Positions 1 to 8,977 of a stretch of DNA of 30,961 nt are shown here, in pieces. The first letter of the stretch is position 1. Every line of letters starts with the position of its first letter. Both the position numbers and the translations under genes were made by a program. The stretch is taken from contig JAZRIJ010000053.1 in assembly GCA_045645205.1 (NCBI GenBank), positions 1 through 30,961 on the forward strand, written 5' to 3'. A model generated the notes under the pieces. It worked only from the letters and a program-made list of their open reading frames with translations. It ran no database searches and was not told the origin of the DNA. The DNA is from RGIG1995 sp045645205. Lineage in GTDB: Bacteria; Bacillota; Clostridia; Oscillospirales; CAG-272.

Positions 1-24
1 GTGCACCACAGCGAAAGCTGTTTA

Positions 25-140
<116 letters not shown>

Positions 141-144
141 ATAA

Positions 145-175
145 GAAAAACCATCTCATTTGAGATGGTTTTTTT
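145..175 (+). terminator. Rho-independent terminator of the rRNA operon
   Basis: The stem AACCATCTCA / TGAGATGGTT has a two-base loop and is followed by a run of seven T. It sits directly after the 5S gene. Confidence 0.9.
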
Positions 176-184
176 ATATTTGTC

Positions 185-213
185 TTTACCTCATAGATGT
201 TTGATGCTATAAT
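185..213 (+). promoter_or_regulatory. Probable promoter of the ECF sigma operon
   Basis: TTTACC, a 17-base spacer and TATAAT lie about 95 bases upstream of the GTG start at 309. The -10 box is perfect; the -35 box matches four of six positions. Confidence 0.5.
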
Positions 214-308
214 AATTTTAGAAATATTTTTTATTTTTTGTAACTTTTGTAATGTATATGCTGTGTATATATGTGAAAGGCCTTTTAAATATACAGGAGG
301 TGTTATTT

Positions 309-866
309 GTGGATGATAAGATGATCGTGGATATGTATTGGGAGCGCTCCGAGGAAGCGATCGTTAAAACGCAGGAGAAATATGGCAGATATTGTTTTTC
401 TATCGCATATAACATATTGAGATCAGAGTGTGATGCAGAAGAATGTGTAAATGATACATATGTCAATGCGTGGAATGCTATGCCGCCCCATCGACCAAAT
501 ATATTATCAACTTTTCTTGGCAAATTAACTCGCAATATTTCTCTGAATAGGTATTACCATAATCATGCAATGAAAAGAACAACACATATTGAAGTCTTGC
601 TTGATGAGGTAAAGGATTTTGTTGCATTTGACAGTGATTTCGACCCTGTTGCAGAAGAAACGGTAATGAAAGATGTTATTAACCGATTTCTTGCTTCATT
701 GAATAAACAAAACAGAATTATTTTTGTTCGCAGATATTGGTATTTAAGTTCTGTCAAAGATATATCAGATGATTGCGGACTATCAGAAAGTAATGTAAAG
801 GTTAGGCTTTTACGTATGAGAAAGAAATTTAAATCTTTTCTTGAAAAGGAGGGTGTACAGATATGA
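309..866 (+). CDS. ECF-type RNA polymerase sigma factor
   Basis: An alternative sigma factor of about 185 residues. Region 2 is visible in the first half (segments CDAEECVNDTYVNAWNAMP and then FLGKLTRNISLNRYY), and region 4 with a helix-turn-helix in the second half (LSSVKDISDDCGLSESNVKV). I chose GTG at 309 because AGGAGG at 295-300 is eight bases upstream; the longer frame from 252 lacks a ribosome binding site, and ATG at 321 is a weaker alternative. The stop overlaps the next gene's start by four bases (ATGA), so translation is coupled to the membrane beta-propeller protein that probably holds the sigma factor inactive. Which stimulus is sensed cannot be told from the sequence. Confidence 0.88.
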   Translation: MDDKMIVDMYWERSEEAIVKTQEKYGRYCFSIAYNILRSECDAEECVNDTYVNAWNAMPPHRPNILSTFLGKLTRNISLNRYYHNHAMKRTTHIEVLLDEVKDFVAFDSDFDPVAEETVMKDVINRFLASLNKQNRIIFVRRYWYLSSVKDISDDCGLSESNVKVRLLRMRKKFKSFLEKEGVQI

Positions 867-2788
867 AAAAAGAACAGCTACTTTTGTCTATGAATTTCAT
901 TGATGAGAAATATATAGATGAAGCTAAACCGAATTTATCTATAAGAAGAAAAAAGAAGAAAATTATTATTTTAGCGGCTTGTATATCTTTGTTGTTTTCC
1001 TTATGCTTGTTTTTATTTATTCCGTACAGCGCAAAAGTTCCTGGAATATTCAAGTATTCGGGTAATGAATATTATGATATAATTGATAAATTAAATATCT
1101 ATTATTATAAGCCGCCTAAATTTAAAAACAACTTTGAAGCATTGGTTGGGGGAATTTCAAATATTTTTTTAGCAGCTAGAAAGGAGGTAATTGCTGATGA
1201 TAATACTTCTATAGAGCCTGAGGGCAATACTGTACTTAATAGTGGCGTATATCCTACAGACTCGAATAATGATGGCGATAAATATGAAGAAGTAACAGAC
1301 AACCAGGTGAATGGTGTCATAGAAGGCGACTTATTTAAAAGGAGCGATAAGTATATTTATTATCTTGACGGAAATGTGTTAAGAGTATATTCTATAGCAG
1401 GTATGCAGTCAAAAGAGGTAGGAGCTTATTCCTTGGAGTCAGTAAAGGATTATTACGAAGATTCCGAAAACGATATGATTTATTTATCTGAAGATTGTAC
1501 TACTGTTACGGTAATTTTAAATTACTACAATTATAAAAACGGTCTCAGAAATACATTTTCGGTTATTTCTCTTGATGTAACAGATCCTGCTGATATTACT
1601 CAAAAGAGTATAGTGGAATATGAAGGTAGGTTTGTATCAGCAAGGTTAAACGGAGGAAAGCTCTACATTATCAGCAATTTCCTTGTAAATGAACCCGAAG
1701 ACTATAATCAAGTTAAAGAATATATTCCCTCATACAGAACGGAAGGCGGAGAAGAGATTGTATCAGCCGATCATATATATTATCCTGATGTTCTTTCCAA
1801 TGCGGGATATACGGTTTTAACTAAGCTTAATGAAAAAACACTGGATATAGAGGCAGATTATGCTCTATTGTCCTTCTATAATCCCGTTATCTATGCAAGC
1901 GGTGACAGCTTCTATTTTGCGAGGAATTACAAAGAAACCACACAGGATGGAAAATATACGGTTACTGCCGATATGACAGAAATATGCAGAATAGACTACA
2001 GCGGCGAGGGGTTTGAAAATCTTGGTTCAGTTACGGTACAAGGCAATATAAACGACCAGTACAGTATTGATGAATACAATGGTATTTTAAGAGTATTTAC
2101 AAGCATTAATTTGTCAAAGCACTGGCAGACATTGAATGGTGGCATGTACGGAATATCTACCGACCAAACGGGCATAAACGCAAGCCTTTACTGTATTGAT
2201 ATAAATACACTAAAAGTAGTAAGCTCAGTTGAAAGGTTTGCTCCCAAAGGAGAAAGCGTTAAATCAGCTCGTTTTGACAAGGATACTGCATACGTTTGTA
2301 CGGCTGTTGAGCTTACTGATCCTGTATTTTTCTTTGATCTTTCCAATCTTAATAATATTACTTTCAAGGAAACAGGAACTGTAGAAGGTTTTTCAACTTC
2401 TTTAGTTGATTTTGGAGAAGGGTATTTGCTTGGAATAGGACAGAAAAATTGGAATACCCCAAAAATAGAAGTATACAAAGAAGAGGAAGGCAAAATAATT
2501 TCGGTTACCGCTATCGAGATGCCAAATTCGCATATCTCGACTGATTACAAGTCATATTATATTGACAGAAAAAACGGCTATATAGGCATTGGTGTTTCTT
2601 CATATAACTATAATTCAAATAATAACAGATATGTTATTTTTAAGTATGAAAATGAAGAGCTTACTGTTGCGTATGAGCTTGTGTGTGATGGTGACACATA
2701 CAGAATGAGAGGAACATATATAGACGAATATATATACGTTCTTTCACATAATAATCTAAAGGTTATTGCCGAAAGCGAACTTAAGTGA
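863..2788 (+). CDS. Membrane-anchored beta-propeller protein, likely anti-sigma/sensor
   Basis: A 641-residue protein with a short Lys-rich cytoplasmic N-terminus (1-32), one transmembrane helix (about 33-53) and a large extracellular domain. The C-terminal about 500 residues resemble the secreted C-terminal beta-propeller family (Beta_propel, distantly WD40-like), with repeated blades such as SDKYIYYLDGNVLRVYSI, ARLNGGKLYIIS and EYIYVLSHNNLKVIAES. Proteins of this design often sit directly after ECF sigma genes in Clostridia. The single-pass topology and the four-base overlap with the sigma gene support a sigma-restraining sensor role; this is inference. The N-terminal segment FIDEKYIDEAKP is the probable sigma-binding stretch. 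An alternative is a surface protein merely controlled by the sigma factor. Confidence 0.8.
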   Translation: MKKEQLLLSMNFIDEKYIDEAKPNLSIRRKKKKIIILAACISLLFSLCLFLFIPYSAKVPGIFKYSGNEYYDIIDKLNIYYYKPPKFKNNFEALVGGISNIFLAARKEVIADDNTSIEPEGNTVLNSGVYPTDSNNDGDKYEEVTDNQVNGVIEGDLFKRSDKYIYYLDGNVLRVYSIAGMQSKEVGAYSLESVKDYYEDSENDMIYLSEDCTTVTVILNYYNYKNGLRNTFSVISLDVTDPADITQKSIVEYEGRFVSARLNGGKLYIISNFLVNEPEDYNQVKEYIPSYRTEGGEEIVSADHIYYPDVLSNAGYTVLTKLNEKTLDIEADYALLSFYNPVIYASGDSFYFARNYKETTQDGKYTVTADMTEICRIDYSGEGFENLGSVTVQGNINDQYSIDEYNGILRVFTSINLSKHWQTLNGGMYGISTDQTGINASLYCIDINTLKVVSSVERFAPKGESVKSARFDKDTAYVCTAVELTDPVFFFDLSNLNNITFKETGTVEGFSTSLVDFGEGYLLGIGQKNWNTPKIEVYKEEEGKIISVTAIEMPNSHISTDYKSYYIDRKNGYIGIGVSSYNYNSNNNRYVIFKYENEELTVAYELVCDGDTYRMRGTYIDEYIYVLSHNNLKVIAESELK

Positions 2789-2791
2789 AAA

Positions 2792-2838
2792 TACAAAAAT
2801 GCTGTACAGTTTTTTCAAAACTGTACAGCATTTTTGTA
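2792..2838. terminator. Bidirectional terminator
   Basis: A perfect 22-base inverted repeat (TACAAAAATGCTGTACAG and onward) with a three-base loop lies between convergent genes. It has A-run and T-run flanks, so it can end transcription from both the sigma operon and the hemolysin-III gene. Confidence 0.92.
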
Positions 2839-2841
2839 TTA

Positions 2842-3519
2842 TTACAGTATATAATAAATTATAGCAATATATTGCAATATGCTTCCGAGTACAACAAAAA
2901 TGTGAAATACGGAGTGAATGTACCGCCATTTCTTTTTTGCTGCAACACCGTAAAACACAGCGCCTATTGTATAAGCAATACCTCCGGCAAGAATAAACAT
3001 CATTCCTCCGAATGGAATTGCTGTCAGCGCGGTTTTACCACCGAAAACAACGCACCATCCAAGACCTATGTAACATATCATTGAAAAAGTCGCGTATTTT
3101 TTTAGGTCGATCGCATTCAATATAATACCAAGAGCGGATACGACCCAAACAAATCCGAATATTCCCCATCCCAGCCAAAGATTAGCGCTTCTTATGGAAC
3201 AAAGAACGATAGGTGTATATGTTCCCGCTATAAGAATAAATATGGTACAGTGGTCGATTATCTGGAAGACCTTTTTTGCGGTTTCGTGGGTCAATCCGTG
3301 ATATATACTTGACATAGTGTAAAGCAATACCATTGAAAAACCGTAAATGAAGCTTCCTACAATTCCGTATATATCGCTGAACAGAAAGGCGTAGACAACG
3401 CAGGAGATCAGGGCAATAACCCCAAAACCACCCCCTACGATATGTGTAACCATGTTAAAAATCTCTTCGCCTTTTGTATATCCCGGAAGCTTTCTGTCGA
3501 CAAGCTTAGTTCTCTTCAT
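2842..3519 (-). CDS. Hemolysin III / PAQR family membrane protein
   Basis: A 225-residue integral membrane protein with about seven hydrophobic helices. The family's metal-binding residues are visible: the SSIYHGL motif with its histidine, the conserved Asp-His in the following helix (IIDHCTIFILIAGTYTP), and the C-terminal HSVFHIFVVLG. The family (YqfA, YppA and adiponectin-receptor relatives) is zinc-dependent and linked to membrane lipid homeostasis; true haemolytic activity is doubtful. The start lies nine bases after the mtlD stop and lacks a good ribosome binding site, so it is probably translated by coupling in the ACP-mtlD-hlyIII unit. Confidence 0.9.
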   Translation of the reverse strand: MKRTKLVDRKLPGYTKGEEIFNMVTHIVGGGFGVIALISCVVYAFLFSDIYGIVGSFIYGFSMVLLYTMSSIYHGLTHETAKKVFQIIDHCTIFILIAGTYTPIVLCSIRSANLWLGWGIFGFVWVVSALGIILNAIDLKKYATFSMICYIGLGWCVVFGGKTALTAIPFGGMMFILAGGIAYTIGAVFYGVAAKKKWRYIHSVFHIFVVLGSILQYIAIIYYIL

Positions 3520-3528
3520 TTGTCTATT

Positions 3529-4707
3529 TTATTTTACGCAGTCAATTCCGTTTTTCAGCTTTTCGTACCAACATTCGATAGCTTCAACATCTTTTTCATC
3601 GGTAATCTCGCAGTATTTTGCAAGAGCTGCCTTTACACCGTTTTCCTTGGTGTAATTTGCAATCTCAATAGAAGAGTCATCGCCTTCGGGAGCAAAGTGG
3701 AGACCTGCTGCAATTGCAATATAGAGATACTTTGCTTCAACGCCCATTTTCTTGCAAAGATTAAGCGCGCCAACAATTCTGTCTTCCTTGTTGAGTTTTC
3801 TCTGTGTGTCTCTGCCTACTCTGGCAATTGTATCACCGAGAAGCTTGTTTGTAAATCTGTTGAGCAAGTCATAACAGTGGTCAAGAAGCTCTGCTATGTC
3901 AACACCGTGTTCCTTGTGCATGGCAAGGGCAGATTCAAGAAGGGCGCGGAGAGCAACATATCTGATTCTTGCATCGCCGACAGCTTCCCAGATATATTCA
4001 TATCCGCAGAGGTTTCCGAGGTATGCGGTAACAGCATGGCTCATATTGTGCATAAACAGCTTGCGCTGAATAAAAAATTCAAAGGGAGCAAAGGGTTCCA
4101 TATTCTTGATTTCGGGAATCTCACCCTTAAAGCCGTTTTTGTCAACGGGAAGCGTGCAATAGGGCTCAACGCATACTGCAAGAAAGTTTTCAGCCTTAAT
4201 GTTGTCGGGAGTAGCGGGAACCATTCTGCCGATTGATGCCTCAACCAAGCCTACCTGTTCTTCAAAATATTTCTTTCCTGCATCGGAGAGATATTCGTTT
4301 ACAAGAGAACGGAGATATTTGTCGGCATCAATCTTGTTTTCGCAAATAATGATGTTAAGCGGCTTGCCGTTCATAGAAGCTCTTTTTTCAATACCTGCCG
4401 CAACGGGTTTTGCAATAAACTTCAAAATGTTTACGCCAACCGCCGTTGCCATAACATCGGCTGTTGCAATTTCTTCAGCAACTGCATTTTCATCCTTGCC
4501 GTTTACAGCTCTTACGTTTGTAACTGTGTACTTGTCATAGGAATCGCCGTTTGTTATATAAATAGGGTATTCCTTGTCATTGTTTACCTTTTCTACAAGC
4601 GCATCGACAACATCAATAAAAACAACTTCATAACCCGAAAGATTAAATAGCTGCGCGATAAATCCTCTGCCGATGTTACCGCCTCCGTACATTAGTGCTT
4701 TTTTCAT
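3529..4707 (-). CDS. mtlD: Mannitol-1-phosphate 5-dehydrogenase
   Basis: It interconverts D-mannitol 1-phosphate and fructose 6-phosphate with NAD in the cytoplasm. The N-terminal Rossmann motif GGGNIGRGF is at the very start, and the polyol long-chain dehydrogenase catalytic signature K-X4-N-X2-H appears as KLFMHNMSH. Length (392 residues) fits the family. I chose ATG at 4707, with GGAG eight bases upstream, over an in-frame GTG at 4716 that overlaps that site. No mannitol PTS genes are nearby; it sits between an acyl carrier protein and hemolysin III, so the substrate supply is unclear and a redox-balancing role is possible. Confidence 0.93.
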   Translation of the reverse strand: MKKALMYGGGNIGRGFIAQLFNLSGYEVVFIDVVDALVEKVNNDKEYPIYITNGDSYDKYTVTNVRAVNGKDENAVAEEIATADVMATAVGVNILKFIAKPVAAGIEKRASMNGKPLNIIICENKIDADKYLRSLVNEYLSDAGKKYFEEQVGLVEASIGRMVPATPDNIKAENFLAVCVEPYCTLPVDKNGFKGEIPEIKNMEPFAPFEFFIQRKLFMHNMSHAVTAYLGNLCGYEYIWEAVGDARIRYVALRALLESALAMHKEHGVDIAELLDHCYDLLNRFTNKLLGDTIARVGRDTQRKLNKEDRIVGALNLCKKMGVEAKYLYIAIAAGLHFAPEGDDSSIEIANYTKENGVKAALAKYCEITDEKDVEAIECWYEKLKNGIDCVK

Positions 4708-4731
4708 AATAATCACTCCAAAATTTATATA

Positions 4732-4956
4732 TTATTTATTTTCTTCAATGTAGTTTAATATTTTGCTTACCGTGCGAAGCTCAATTGCATCTTCGTCCGG
4801 AACAGATATATTGAACATATCCTCAAAGCTTAAAACCAAGTCTACAGCATCTATGGAATCTATGCCGTAAACTTCCATTAAATCACTGTTACTGTCTATT
4901 TCTTTGGCAGATATGCCTAGTAGCTCTGCAATAACAGACTTTATTTGTTCTTCCAT
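4732..4956 (-). CDS. Acyl carrier protein
   Basis: A 74-residue acidic protein with the phosphopantetheine attachment motif GIDSIDAVDL; Ser34 is the expected modified residue. The start MEEQIK follows GAGGTC six bases upstream; a longer frame to 4989 has no site of its own. A canonical fatty-acid acpP normally sits with fab genes and carries DSLD; here there are no fab genes and the motif is DSID, so this may be an extra ACP for a special acyl transfer. It is the first gene of the probable ACP-mtlD-hlyIII unit, 24 bases before mtlD. Confidence 0.92.
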   Translation of the reverse strand: MEEQIKSVIAELLGISAKEIDSNSDLMEVYGIDSIDAVDLVLSFEDMFNISVPDEDAIELRTVSKILNYIEENK

Positions 4957-4989
4957 AAATTTGACCTCATACATAAATTTAACACACAT

Positions 4990-5018
4990 ATTATACTATA
5001 CACAGGCTCTTTTTTCAA
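4990..5018 (-). promoter_or_regulatory. Promoter of the ACP-mtlD-hlyIII unit
   Basis: Read on the minus strand: TTGAAA (5013-5018), 17-base spacer, TATAAT (4990-4995), about 35 bases upstream of the ACP start. Confidence 0.75.
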
Positions 5019-5039
5019 GGCTTTTTTGCAAGAAAAAGA

Positions 5040-5083
5040 AGCTGTAGCAAAACGATTTTTTTAAAATCGCGCTGACTACAGCT
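5040..5083 (-). terminator. Terminator downstream of serA
   Basis: The outer stem AGCTGTAG / CTACAGCT encloses an inner CGATTTT / AAAATCG stem. On the minus strand it is followed by a T-rich tract (TCTTTTTCTTG). It separates serA from the ACP promoter. Confidence 0.75.
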
Positions 5084-5099
5084 CCTAATATGCATTTAT

Positions 5100-6239
5100 T
5101 CAGATAACATTTACTTTATATACGCCGTCGAGTTCTTGCGTGTTCTTAACAGAACAATCGCAAAGCTCGTCGGTGTCAACTATTGTGTAAGCATAGTTTC
5201 CTCTGGACTTTGTCATAAAGTCACCTTTGAAAAGTGATGTGATTTTGGAAGCGAGACCTTCTGTATTTGCATGAAGAACGCAGACCCTGTTCTTGCGGCT
5301 TCTGGGCATAACAACCGTAGGAAAGTTTACGCTGTTTTTGATGTTACCGTTTTCAAGGTAGTCAATAAGCTCTTTTGCAGCCATAACAGCGCAATTGTCT
5401 TCAGCTTCTTCTGTAGAAGCGCCGAGGTGGGGGATAGCTATAATTCCCTTAACGTCAACAGTTTCTTCTGTGGGGAAGTCTGTTACATAGGAAGCAACTT
5501 TTCCCGATTCAAGCGCGGCCTTAAGGTCCTCTGTGTTTACAAGATCGGCTCTTGCAAGGTTGAGTATTCTAACACCGTTTTTCATCATGGCGAATGTTTT
5601 TTCGTTGAGGAAGCCTTTTGTTTCCGCAGTTGCGGGAACGTGAACGCTTATGTAGTCGGACATTTTAAACACATCTTCAAATGTAGCAACCCTTTCTACA
5701 CCTTCATGAATGTGCCAAGCCGCATCAACGCTGAGGTATGGGTCGCATCCGATAACCTTCATGCCGAGGCTTTCAGCCGCATTTGCAAGCATACCGCCGA
5801 TAGCGCCGAGACCGATAATACCGAGAGTCTTTCCTGTTATTTCAACGCCGCCAAACTTGGACTTGCCTTTTTCAACCTGCTTTGCAACATTTTCTGTGCC
5901 CTTAAGGGATTTTGCCCATTCGATACCGCCTACGATATCACGTGAAGCAAGCATAAGAGCCGCTATTGCAAGTTCTTTTACCGCGTTTGCATTAGCGCCG
6001 GGGGTATTGAATACGACAATACCGTTTTCAGCGCATCTGTCGAGAGGGATATTGTTTACGCCCGCGCCTGCTCTTGCGATAGCCTTAAGCTCAGCGCCAA
6101 ACTCCATCTCATGCATAATGGCAGAGCGTACCATTATTGCATCGGGATTTTCAATGTTCTCTGCGACATTGTATTTTTCTTTATCAAAGAGCTCTGTACC
6201 GCAGGGAGCAATCTTATTTAATAATTGAATGTTTTTCAT
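5100..6239 (-). CDS. serA: D-3-phosphoglycerate dehydrogenase
   Basis: First step of phosphorylated serine synthesis: 3-phosphoglycerate to 3-phosphohydroxypyruvate with NAD. The 379-residue protein has the Rossmann motif GLGAIG (143-148), the substrate Arg in LNLARADLV (Arg230) and the catalytic His in IPHLGAST (His271). The C-terminal about 65 residues (from NRVCVLHANTEG) look like a short ACT-type regulatory domain, so serine feedback is possible. This is the short form, without the intervening domain of the roughly 525-residue enzymes. It follows serC by 18 bases in one operon, with an AGGTG site before the ATG. Confidence 0.95.
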   Translation of the reverse strand: MKNIQLLNKIAPCGTELFDKEKYNVAENIENPDAIMVRSAIMHEMEFGAELKAIARAGAGVNNIPLDRCAENGIVVFNTPGANANAVKELAIAALMLASRDIVGGIEWAKSLKGTENVAKQVEKGKSKFGGVEITGKTLGIIGLGAIGGMLANAAESLGMKVIGCDPYLSVDAAWHIHEGVERVATFEDVFKMSDYISVHVPATAETKGFLNEKTFAMMKNGVRILNLARADLVNTEDLKAALESGKVASYVTDFPTEETVDVKGIIAIPHLGASTEEAEDNCAVMAAKELIDYLENGNIKNSVNFPTVVMPRSRKNRVCVLHANTEGLASKITSLFKGDFMTKSRGNYAYTIVDTDELCDCSVKNTQELDGVYKVNVI

Positions 6240-6257
6240 TTTCTATTCACCTGTAAA

Positions 6258-7346
6258 TTAACCCTTTGGATTTTCCTTTGCGAAGATCTTCATGAATTCA
6301 ACAAGGTCTGCAACACCCTCGTAAGGCATAGCGTTGTAGATAGAAGCACGCATACCGCCAACGGAGCGGTGTCCCTTAATATTCTTGAAGCCTTTTGCGT
6401 CTGCTTCTTTTGCAAACTTCTTGTCGAGGTCGGCATCGCCTGTTACAAATGTAACATTCATCATAGAACGGCTCTGTGCCTCAACGGGAGCAATGTAGTA
6501 GTCCTGTGAATCGAGATAGTCGTAAAGAACCTTTGCTTTTTTGATATTCTTTTCTTTCATAACTTCAAGACCGCCCATATCCTTTATCCATTCAAGAACG
6601 AGCTTGCATACATAAATGGGATAGCAGGGAGGTGTGTTATACATAGAATCGTTGTCGGCAATTGTTTTGTAATTGAGCATTACGGGAGTAATGTCTCTTT
6701 CCTTTCCGAGAAGGTCTTCGCGAATGATGACAACTGTAAGACCTGCGGGAGCCATATTCTTCTGTGCGCCTGCGTAGATCATACCGAACTTAGATACGTC
6801 AACGGGCTCGGAAAGAATGCAGGAGGACATATCGGCAACCAGAGGAATATCGCCTGTATCGGGAATATAGTAATATTTTGTACCGTAAATAGTGTTATTG
6901 AAGCAAACGTGAACATAGTCTGCATCGGGGCGGATGTCTTCTTTTTTGATTACGGGGATATAGGAGTTGTTTTTGTCTTCGGAAGAAGCGATACAAACAA
7001 CATCACCGTATTTTTTAGCTTCCTGAAAAGCTTTTTTTGAAAACTGACCTGAAACAACATAGTCAGCCTTGCCTGAACCCGTCATAAGATTGAGGGGAAC
7101 GGCAGAAAACTGTGTTGACGCGCCGCCCTGCATAAACAACACCTTGTAGTTTTCGGGGATGTTCATAACTTCACGCAGGAGTGATTCCGTTCCTGCAATG
7201 ATTTCCTCATAAACGGGGGAGCGGTGGCTCATCTCCATTACTGACATGCCTGATTCGCCGTAACAAACCATTTCATTTGCGCATTTTTCAAGTACGGGCA
7301 AAGGCAACATAGACGGCCCTGCAGAAAAATTATAAACTCTTTTCAT
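6258..7346 (-). CDS. serC: Phosphoserine aminotransferase
   Basis: A PLP enzyme converting 3-phosphohydroxypyruvate and glutamate to O-phosphoserine and 2-oxoglutarate. The 362-residue protein begins with the family signature RVYNFSAGPSMLP; the PLP lysine is Lys196 in YAGAQKNMAPAG. AAGGAG lies ahead of the ATG. It is the promoter-proximal gene of serC-serA. No phosphoserine phosphatase gene (serB) is in the window. Confidence 0.96.
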   Translation of the reverse strand: MKRVYNFSAGPSMLPLPVLEKCANEMVCYGESGMSVMEMSHRSPVYEEIIAGTESLLREVMNIPENYKVLFMQGGASTQFSAVPLNLMTGSGKADYVVSGQFSKKAFQEAKKYGDVVCIASSEDKNNSYIPVIKKEDIRPDADYVHVCFNNTIYGTKYYYIPDTGDIPLVADMSSCILSEPVDVSKFGMIYAGAQKNMAPAGLTVVIIREDLLGKERDITPVMLNYKTIADNDSMYNTPPCYPIYVCKLVLEWIKDMGGLEVMKEKNIKKAKVLYDYLDSQDYYIAPVEAQSRSMMNVTFVTGDADLDKKFAKEADAKGFKNIKGHRSVGGMRASIYNAMPYEGVADLVEFMKIFAKENPKG

Positions 7347-7385
7347 TTTTTCTAAAACACTCCTTATTAAAATACATTAGAAATT

Positions 7386-7414
7386 ATTATACACCCTTTT
7401 CTAAAAAGTGTCAA
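7386..7414 (-). promoter_or_regulatory. Near-consensus promoter of serC-serA
   Basis: Minus strand: TTGACA (7409-7414), 17-base spacer ending AAAGGGTG, TATAAT (7386-7391). A second TTGACA lies 24 bases further upstream (7433-7438). The leader before serC is about 35 bases, with no obvious attenuator. Confidence 0.88.
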
Positions 7415-7449
7415 TACATTTTCTGCTGTAATTGTCAATATTTATGCAT

Positions 7450-7488
7450 AAAAATACGGCTCTCCGTTTTGTAGGAAAGCCGTATTTG
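7450..7488 (-). terminator. Terminator of the small membrane protein gene
   Basis: The stem AAATACGGCT / AGCCGTATTT directly follows the stop at 7491 on the minus strand, and the T-rich side reads out to the left. Confidence 0.8.
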
Positions 7489-7490
7489 TT

Positions 7491-7670
7491 TTAGCCTAAC
7501 ATATTTGCTAAACTGTGTGTTACACTGCTTATGGTATTAAGTGTACGCGCAGTGTTTTTTTGCAGTTTAGACTTGGGTTTTTGCATGGATTTTGCCGCAA
7601 TTCCGATTGCTGTTGCGGCAACTGTACCTGCAATTATACCGGATGCAATTTTTATACTTTTGTTTGACAT
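7491..7670 (-). CDS. Small single-pass membrane protein, unknown
   Basis: A 59-residue protein starting MSNKSIKIASG. One hydrophobic Gly/Ala-rich helix (about residues 5-26) is followed by a basic tail (KSMQKPKSKLQK). I chose ATG at 7670 because AGGAGTGG lies six bases upstream. It has its own terminator, so it is probably monocistronic. It loosely recalls short YtxH-like membrane proteins, but I do not recognise a family. Confidence 0.65.
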   Translation of the reverse strand: MSNKSIKIASGIIAGTVAATAIGIAAKSMQKPKSKLQKNTARTLNTISSVTHSLANMLG

Positions 7671-7741
7671 ATCGTACCACTCCTTAAACATTAATTGTTG
7701 TGTGAGTAGTATTTGTTACAGGTACAAAAATTATGCAAAAA

Positions 7742-8977
7742 TTATGCGCGGTAATTTATTGCAAAATGACGGGGCAGTCCGTCTTCCCAAATCACCTCGG
7801 ATTCGCCGTTGATAAGGGGCTTAATGTATTCAAGACAAGCGTCTGTAACATCGTTTCCTGCTTCATTAATAAATTCTGCAGGAACTTCCTTGACCTGATT
7901 TGCAATTTTTTCTATATCTGCATAAGTAGGTTCAACAGTGTAGGGATTATCGGAAACGCGTGTCAGGCACATCATCTTTCCTGTAATACCGTTTGTTGCG
8001 CTTTTAACAGCCGCAGCTCCAATCATGAGAGACTCGTCAATATCAGTCTTGGACGCGCAGTGGGATGCGCATCTTTGAGGCAGGTTAAGCTCGATTGAAC
8101 GAACCTTGCAACTGATTCTTTCTTTAACGATAAGCTCAAGACACTTGCCTGTACCCGAAAGATATTTATGACCGAATACATCGGTAGCTCCGCTTTGGGT
8201 GGATTCGCCTATATATTTGCCGTCAGCTCCCCGAAGTCCCTCGGAAACAGCAATAACAACATTGGGGTGTTTTTCAAGAGCAGCTTTTACGTCTTCAATA
8301 AATTTATCAATGTCAAATGCCTTTTCGGGAAGATAAATATAGTCGGGTCCGATACCGTTTATTATACGGGGAAGACCTGCCGCAACTGTGAGCCAGCCTG
8401 CATCTCTGCCCATAATTTCAACTATTGTTACAGCTTTTACGGTATAAACAGCGCAATCTCTTAAAATTTCTTGCATTGATGTTGCTATGTATTTAGCCGC
8501 AGAGCCGTAACCGGGGGTATGGTCAGTTCCCACAACATCATTGTCAATTGTTTTCGGAACCCCTATGACCTTAATCTCATAGCTGTTGGCTTCTGCGTAG
8601 GCGGAAACCTTTGCAACTGTGTCCATAGAATCATTACCGCCGATATAGAAAAAGTAGTGAATGTTATTTTTCTTAAAGAAACTAAAAAGCTTTTCATAAA
8701 CTGCATCGTCTTCACCCGGTTTTGGCAGCTTACGTCTGCACGAACCGAGCGCGGCAGCCGGAGTAGATGCCAAAAGTCTGAAATCCATTTCCGATTTTAA
8801 TATCTCGTTGAGATTTGTAATTCTGCCCTCGAGCATACCTTCAACGCCGTTATGCGCGCCGTAGATGATGTCAATTGCTTCCGATTCAAAAGCGCCTTTG
8901 ATAACGCCTGCCAAAGTAGCGTTAATGGCAGCAGTAGGACCGCCGGACTGACCTACGATAGCATTTCCTTTTAACAT
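7742..8977 (-). CDS. pfp: Pyrophosphate-dependent 6-phosphofructokinase
   Basis: It phosphorylates fructose 6-phosphate in glycolysis and can run in reverse. The 411-residue protein has the nucleotide-loop start VGQSGGPTAAINA, the donor-site motif IGGNDSMDT (112-120), the catalytic motif PKTIDND (141-147, Asp145) and MGRDAGWL. The lysine at 142, where ATP-dependent enzymes have glycine (PGTIDND), is the known mark of pyrophosphate use, as is the GGNDS form of the donor loop. AAGGAC lies before the ATG. It appears monocistronic. Confidence 0.92.
   Translation of the reverse strand: MLKGNAIVGQSGGPTAAINATLAGVIKGAFESEAIDIIYGAHNGVEGMLEGRITNLNEILKSEMDFRLLASTPAAALGSCRRKLPKPGEDDAVYEKLFSFFKKNNIHYFFYIGGNDSMDTVAKVSAYAEANSYEIKVIGVPKTIDNDVVGTDHTPGYGSAAKYIATSMQEILRDCAVYTVKAVTIVEIMGRDAGWLTVAAGLPRIINGIGPDYIYLPEKAFDIDKFIEDVKAALEKHPNVVIAVSEGLRGADGKYIGESTQSGATDVFGHKYLSGTGKCLELIVKERISCKVRSIELNLPQRCASHCASKTDIDESLMIGAAAVKSATNGITGKMMCLTRVSDNPYTVEPTYADIEKIANQVKEVPAEFINEAGNDVTDACLEYIKPLINGESEVIWEDGLPRHFAINYRA

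Noticed and set aside
252..308. Longer N-terminus for the sigma factor from ATG at 252
   Set aside because: There is no ribosome binding site before 252, while AGGAGG lies eight bases before GTG at 309; the extra residues do not look like region 2.
3442..4236. 264-residue plus-strand frame opposite mtlD
   Set aside because: It lies fully antisense to the well-supported mtlD gene and has no recognisable motifs; a shadow frame.
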